From Lachnospiraceae bacterium UBA3645 (GTDB lineage Bacteria; Bacillota; Clostridia; Lachnospirales; Lachnospiraceae): a stretch of DNA of 9,287 bases. The notes under the pieces were generated by a model. The model worked only from the letters and a program-made list of their open reading frames with translations, did no database searches and was not told where the DNA came from. The position numbers and the translations under genes were made by a program. Numbering within the stretch: position 1 is the stretch's first letter; the number at the start of each line of letters is the position of its first letter. Below, one piece after another: positions 7,411 through 9,287 of the stretch. The stretch lies in contig DFKM01000055.1 of the NCBI GenBank assembly GCA_002373555.1, positions 1 to 9,287 on the forward strand. Direction: 5' to 3'.

Positions 7411-8373
7411 ATGAAGATTTCTGCACTGGCCGGTATCATGAATGATCATGATACGGCAATGATCGGGGATCATCCCGATCGGGAATGGTTCCATAAAGAT
7501 AAAAAGCGCGTCAACCTCCTCGCCCTCGGCGATGTCGGCAGCACGCTGCTCCTCGGCCTCCGGCTCCTCGGCGCCGATGCAATCGAGCGCATCGGCATTG
7601 CAGATGTGCGGAAGATGGTGCCGGAACGATTTGAATTTGAGATGAACCAGATCGCGGCGCCGGACGGGAGAGCGCTTCCGACGGTGAAAGTGCTTGGGCC
7701 GGACGAATGGTTCGACTGCGACGCCTTCCTTTTCTGCGCCTCCAAAGGCGTGCCGGATCTGTCCAACAAAGGGGATGTCCGCATGGCGCAGCTGGAAGCG
7801 AATTCCGGACTGGTCAGCGATGTGGCGGGGAAAGCAGTAAAAGCCGGTTTCAAGGGCCTGTTCTGCGTGGTCTCCGATCCGGTGGATCCGCTGTGCATGT
7901 ATGCCGCTGCCGCCGGTCTGGATCCGGACAATGTGAAGGGCTTCGGCCTCGGCGTCATGAATGCGAGGGCGGCCTATTTTGCCGGAAAGGATGCGAAGTA
8001 CGCCTCCTTCCTCACGGAGGGAAGAGCCTACGGACCGCACGGCGGGGATCTGGTGATCGCGAACTCGATTGAACACTATGATGATGCGCTCTCGAAGGAG
8101 CTGACCGGACTGACGGTGCGGGCGAATATTCAGATGCGCGAATGGGGATTCAAACCGTATATTGCCCCGGCGATTTCCTCCGGTGCATTTTCGGTGCTCG
8201 CGGCGATCTCCGGAGAATGGCATTACAGCTCGGTGCATATGGACGGCGCCTGGCTGGGCTGCCGGAACCGTGTCGCGGATGGCGGAACAGAGATCGAGGA
8301 TCCCGCGCTGCCGGAGGAACTGTTTATAAGAATAAAGCATGCGTATGATAATCTGAAGAAGCTGAATGCGTAA
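7411..8373 (+). CDS. Divergent lactate/malate dehydrogenase family protein
   Basis: A 320-residue protein of the NAD-dependent 2-hydroxyacid (lactate/malate) dehydrogenase fold, predicted cytosolic. The Rossmann part starts unusually late: LLALGDVGST places the glycine-rich loop at 40-45, after a 30-residue N-terminal extension. D65 (IGIADVR) is placed to bind the adenosine ribose. R124 in KGDVRMAQLEAN fits the substrate-loop arginine of the RxDLLxxN motif. SDPVDP (155-160) replaces NPVD. GVMNAR (181-186) corresponds to the LDSAR segment with the carboxylate-binding arginine kept as R186. YGPHGG (208-212) keeps the catalytic histidine as H210, replacing GEHGD. The aspartate that normally partners the histidine appears to be methionine (M183). 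Hydride transfer is therefore plausible, but the substrate may not be lactate. The start is supported by AGGAG at 7401-7405. A flavoprotein gene follows 15 bases downstream, suggesting a shared redox role. Nearby alternatives are malate dehydrogenase or a non-classical 2-hydroxyacid enzyme. Confidence 0.8.
   Translation: MKISALAGIMNDHDTAMIGDHPDREWFHKDKKRVNLLALGDVGSTLLLGLRLLGADAIERIGIADVRKMVPERFEFEMNQIAAPDGRALPTVKVLGPDEWFDCDAFLFCASKGVPDLSNKGDVRMAQLEANSGLVSDVAGKAVKAGFKGLFCVVSDPVDPLCMYAAAAGLDPDNVKGFGLGVMNARAAYFAGKDAKYASFLTEGRAYGPHGGDLVIANSIEHYDDALSKELTGLTVRANIQMREWGFKPYIAPAISSGAFSVLAAISGEWHYSSVHMDGAWLGCRNRVADGGTEIEDPALPEELFIRIKHAYDNLKKLNA
7433..7454 (+). repeat. Perfect 8-bp inverted repeat in the start of the dehydrogenase gene
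   Basis: GTATCATG (7433-7440) and CATGATAC (7447-7454) are perfect inverted arms around a 6-base spacer, AATGAT. The hairpin covers codons 8-15 of the dehydrogenase gene, close enough to the start codon to affect translation. A second perfect hairpin follows 6 bases later. It could equally be a protein-binding palindrome or a by-product of the encoded peptide. Confidence 0.5.
7461..7480 (+). repeat. Second perfect inverted repeat, 7-bp arms, in the dehydrogenase gene
   Basis: GATCGGG (7461-7467) and CCCGATC (7474-7480) pair perfectly around the 6-base spacer GATCAT. The hairpin is GC-rich and lies in codons 17-24, immediately after the previous inverted repeat, which has the same spacer length. 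No T-tract follows, so it is not a classical terminator. Confidence 0.5.
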
Positions 8374-8388
8374 GGGAAGTGATTCATT

Positions 8389-9287
8389 TTGAGAGAACAT
8401 CCTGAACAAAATCTGGTCCTGATCTGTCCCGGAAAACCGGCGCCGGATTCCCGTCTCTTCCGGCTGCTGGAGGAACTGGACATTCATCTGGAGGGCTTCT
8501 GCCTTCGGATTTACGATGCGGAGGATCTGCAGCCGATCCGAAATTCCAGGATCCTTTTCGCTGTCGCTGTAGACGCTGCGGGTGTCAATCTGGAATGGGG
8601 GAGGATGCTGCAGAAGATCCGTCTGAAGCGGAAGTTCTTTGAAGGCTCTGTCGGTGCGGTCATCATGGACAGCCCATCGGAGTTCTTTACCAAGGCGGTC
8701 GGCAGAGAAGCCGTGCTTTCCGCAAACATGTCGGGCTGTGCATTTCCGGGACGGCCGCTTGTGGAAGCGACCGGTTCGCTCATGAATTTCAAAGTCCTGT
8801 CGGATCTTGGCGGCACCAGCCTCTGGGAAACATATGTTAAGGAAACGAAGGGGCTGATCGACCGGCTCTGCGATTTCCGGTTCCCGGAAAAGAAAAAGGC
8901 TCCGAAGATCCTCGTTCTGCATGCCAGTATCCGGGAAACCTCCAACACGCTGTCGCTCTGGAATCTTGTCCGGAGCCGGCTGCCGGCGCATTTTCAGATC
9001 CAGGAGATCCCGCTCTTAAACGGCAAGATCAACGACTGTATCGGCTGTCCGTTTACGACCTGCATGCATTTTTCGAAAAAAGGAAAATGTTACTACGGCG
9101 GCGTGGTCGTGGAACAGGTTCATCCGGCGCTGGAAGAATGCGATGCGCTTGTGATGCTGTGTCCGAATTATAATGATGCGCTCAGCGCGAATCTGCAGGC
9201 GACCGTGAACCGGCTGACATCAATCTACCGGCGAAGGCAGTTCTTCGATAAACTGCTGTTCGGGATCATCGTTTCCGGTTACTCGGG
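8389..9287 (+). CDS. NAD(P)H/FMN-dependent flavoprotein with four-cysteine motif (partial, 3' end outside window)
   Basis: An open frame of 299 codons runs from a TTG at 8389 to the window edge. An in-frame TGA at 8380-8382 excludes an earlier start, GGAAG at 8375-8379 is a fair ribosome binding site, and the next in-frame ATG is about 70 codons later. From residue 173, KILVLHASIRETSNT matches the phosphate-binding start of the NADPH-dependent FMN reductase (flavodoxin-like) fold. CPNYNDALSANLQATVNRL matches the segment that follows the fourth strand in this family. Between them C217, C220, C225 and C234 form CX2CX4CX8C, reminiscent of iron-sulfur flavoproteins, though the spacing is not the classical one. 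Residues 1-165 look like a second, degenerate flavodoxin-like unit (a strand-like LVLICPG, then SVGAVIMDSPSEFF and MSGCAFPGRPLVEATGSLMNF). It probably transfers electrons from NAD(P)H via FMN. The partner is unknown. The gene sits 15 bases after the dehydrogenase gene and is likely in the same transcript. Confidence 0.8.
   Translation, partial: MREHPEQNLVLICPGKPAPDSRLFRLLEELDIHLEGFCLRIYDAEDLQPIRNSRILFAVAVDAAGVNLEWGRMLQKIRLKRKFFEGSVGAVIMDSPSEFFTKAVGREAVLSANMSGCAFPGRPLVEATGSLMNFKVLSDLGGTSLWETYVKETKGLIDRLCDFRFPEKKKAPKILVLHASIRETSNTLSLWNLVRSRLPAHFQIQEIPLLNGKINDCIGCPFTTCMHFSKKGKCYYGGVVVEQVHPALEECDALVMLCPNYNDALSANLQATVNRLTSIYRRRQFFDKLLFGIIVSGYS

Noticed and set aside
7399..8991. A 530-codon open frame on the minus strand across the dehydrogenase and flavoprotein genes
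   Set aside because: It lies opposite two genes with clear family motifs, its translation is rich in Arg, His and Gln with no recognisable domain, and such shadows are expected from the codon bias of this GC-rich DNA.
1..9287. CRISPR array, tRNA, insertion sequence or attachment site
   Set aside because: No regularly spaced direct repeats, cloverleaf-like sequence, transposase motif or duplicated ends were seen on reading the window.

Overview
The window reads as chromosomal DNA of a moderately GC-rich Bacillota member (Clostridia or Erysipelotrichia type). This is inferred from strong GGAG-type ribosome binding sites, an extended -10 promoter, tight gene spacing and the gene families present; the species cannot be named from the sequence. 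All genes lie on the plus strand. No tRNA, rRNA, CRISPR array, transposase or phage gene was seen.

Layout: bases 1-90 are the C-terminal end of a YebC/PmpR-family translation or transcription factor, closed by a clear intrinsic terminator. An extended -10 promoter follows and starts a two-gene operon. Its first gene (193-2415) is an MmeI-type adenine-N6 DNA methyltransferase with helical-spacer, methyltransferase and target-recognition parts but no N-terminal nuclease. Its second gene (2431-7308), 15 bases downstream with an excellent ribosome binding site, encodes a 1625-residue protein. In order it has an HD phosphohydrolase domain, a long alpha-helical (HEAT-like) middle, a NadD/CoaD-type nucleotidyltransferase domain, a probable GNAT-like domain and a phosphoribosyltransferase-like C-terminal part. 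This is the most unusual object in the window.

The 102-base gap at 7309-7410 holds a short interspersed-repeat-like hairpin whose RNA would carry two tandem G.A mismatch pairs. It is followed by a second pair of genes: a divergent lactate/malate dehydrogenase-family protein (7411-8373) and, 15 bases later, an NAD(P)H/FMN-dependent flavoprotein with a four-cysteine motif (TTG start at 8389, running off the window end). Two perfect hairpins lie back to back within the first 25 codons of the dehydrogenase gene.

How the genes may work together (inference): the second pair looks like a redox unit using NAD(H) and flavin. The large protein combines domains that handle nucleotides, PRPP and phosphate esters, which suggests nucleotide or NAD-type cofactor metabolism or signalling. 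Its co-transcription with a nuclease-less DNA methyltransferase could be housekeeping, or could be a modification-plus-effector (defence-like) pair. The sequence alone does not decide between these.
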